From Methanobacteriota archaeon (GTDB lineage: Archaea > Thermoplasmatota > Poseidoniia > Poseidoniales > Thalassarchaeaceae): a DNA stretch of 6,481 nucleotides. Location of the stretch: assembly GCA_002719615.1 (NCBI GenBank), contig PBHZ01000008.1, positions 14,221 to 20,701 on the forward strand, written 5' to 3'. Numbering within the stretch: position 1 is the first letter of the stretch; the number at the start of each line of letters is the position of its first letter. Both the position numbers and the translations under genes were made by a program. This document shows positions 6,209 through 6,481 of the stretch, piece after piece. The notes beneath the pieces are model-generated. The model worked only from the letters and a program-made list of their open reading frames with translations. It was not told the origin of the DNA and made no database searches.

Positions 6209-6481
6209 TTAATTTATATTTTTTTCAGGATTTATATTCTTAATAATTCCACTTAGAAGACCTATCATTACAAATATAGTTGCCGCAGTTAAAGCGATAC
6301 TAGAGCCTGCTCCCGTCCCATGTTCTGATGAGGCATACAGTCCAATCATGACGGATAAAAATCCGAATATTTGTGTCCAAAATACGCATGACTTAAAACT
6401 TCGACCAATTAATTGTGCAGTAGCTGCTGGTGTGACTAGTAAAGCGGTAACAAGCAAAGCTCCGACAATTTTCACCATGCT
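6209..6481 (-). CDS. C-terminal part of ABC-3 family metal permease (ZnuB/MntB-like), 5' end beyond the window
   Basis: The frame stays open through the right edge. An internal Met (complement of 6476-6478) is preceded by a Ser codon, so it is not the likely start. The visible 90 or so residues match the end of ZnuB/MntB permeases: KIVGALLVTALLVTPAATAQ is the hallmark segment of the family, followed by a loop, a helix (about WTQIFGFLSVMIGLYAS), a Gly-rich GTGAGSS turn equivalent to the family's P-x-G-x-S region, and a last helix ending in a short lysine-containing tail. ABC-3 family members import zinc, manganese or ferrous iron. The full protein is usually about 260-290 residues, so roughly two thirds lie outside. 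The gene converges on the HugZ-like gene with 21 bases between stops and belongs to a separate transcription unit. The metal cannot be told from this fragment. Confidence 0.85.
   Translation of the reverse strand, partial: SMVKIVGALLVTALLVTPAATAQLIGRSFKSCVFWTQIFGFLSVMIGLYASSEHGTGAGSSIALTAATIFVMIGLLSGIIKNINPEKNIN
6211..6226 (+). terminator. Candidate archaeal-type oligo-T terminator of the plus-strand operon
   Basis: The short gap after the HugZ-like gene is almost pure A/T and runs into a T7 tract at 6219-6225, about 30 bases past the TAA. Archaeal transcription commonly ends at U-tracts without a stem-loop, and I see no clear hairpin here. The tract lies within the last codons of the opposing permease gene. 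The opposing strand has only a T5 (complement of 6164-6168), about 40 bases past its own stop. Confidence 0.4.

Noticed and set aside
6476..6478. Met as the start of a small 89-residue minus-strand membrane protein
   Set aside because: The frame continues to the window edge and the sequence matches the inside of ZnuB/MntB permeases, so it is the C-terminal part of a larger gene.

Overview
The window is AT-rich DNA (by eye about one third G+C) and is almost entirely coding. It most resembles a single-membrane archaeon, probably an uncultured marine lineage such as Poseidoniales/Marine Group II or a relative. That placement is inference. It rests on a large Asn-X-Ser/Thr-rich surface protein held by a C-terminal membrane helix, a substrate-binding protein with an N-terminal membrane anchor and no convincing lipobox, no TonB-type receptor, heavy use of AGA/AGG and ATA codons, a TTG start behind a perfect AGGAGGT, and very tight gene packing.

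Layout: five genes run left to right from the left edge to base 6187. They are (1) a secreted, membrane-anchored multidomain beta-rich surface protein of about 800 residues, (2) a FecB/BtuF-type substrate-binding protein, (3) a FecCD-type ABC permease, (4) a FepC/BtuD-type ABC ATPase, and (5) a HugZ-like protein made of a PNPOx-type split barrel plus DUF2470. The gaps between them are 0, 11, 4 and 20 bases, so this looks like one transcription unit. Its promoter lies left of the window. Converging on it from the right edge, 21 bases away, is the C-terminal third of a ZnuB/MntB-type (ABC-3 family) metal permease whose start is outside the window.

Interpretation: genes 2 to 4 form a complete type II ABC importer of the iron-siderophore/heme/cobalamin class. 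The HugZ-like gene makes heme the best-supported substrate. On this reading the surface protein may capture or relay ligand, the binding protein delivers it, FecCD plus the ATPase import it, and the HugZ-like protein opens or buffers heme in the cytoplasm to release iron. The least understood part is the surface protein, which occupies the place that an outer-membrane receptor or NEAT-domain protein holds in bacterial systems. A second metal importer lies next door, so the window spans the junction of two metal-uptake units. No RNA gene, CRISPR array, mobile element or long repeat was seen, and no non-coding stretch exceeds 25 bases.
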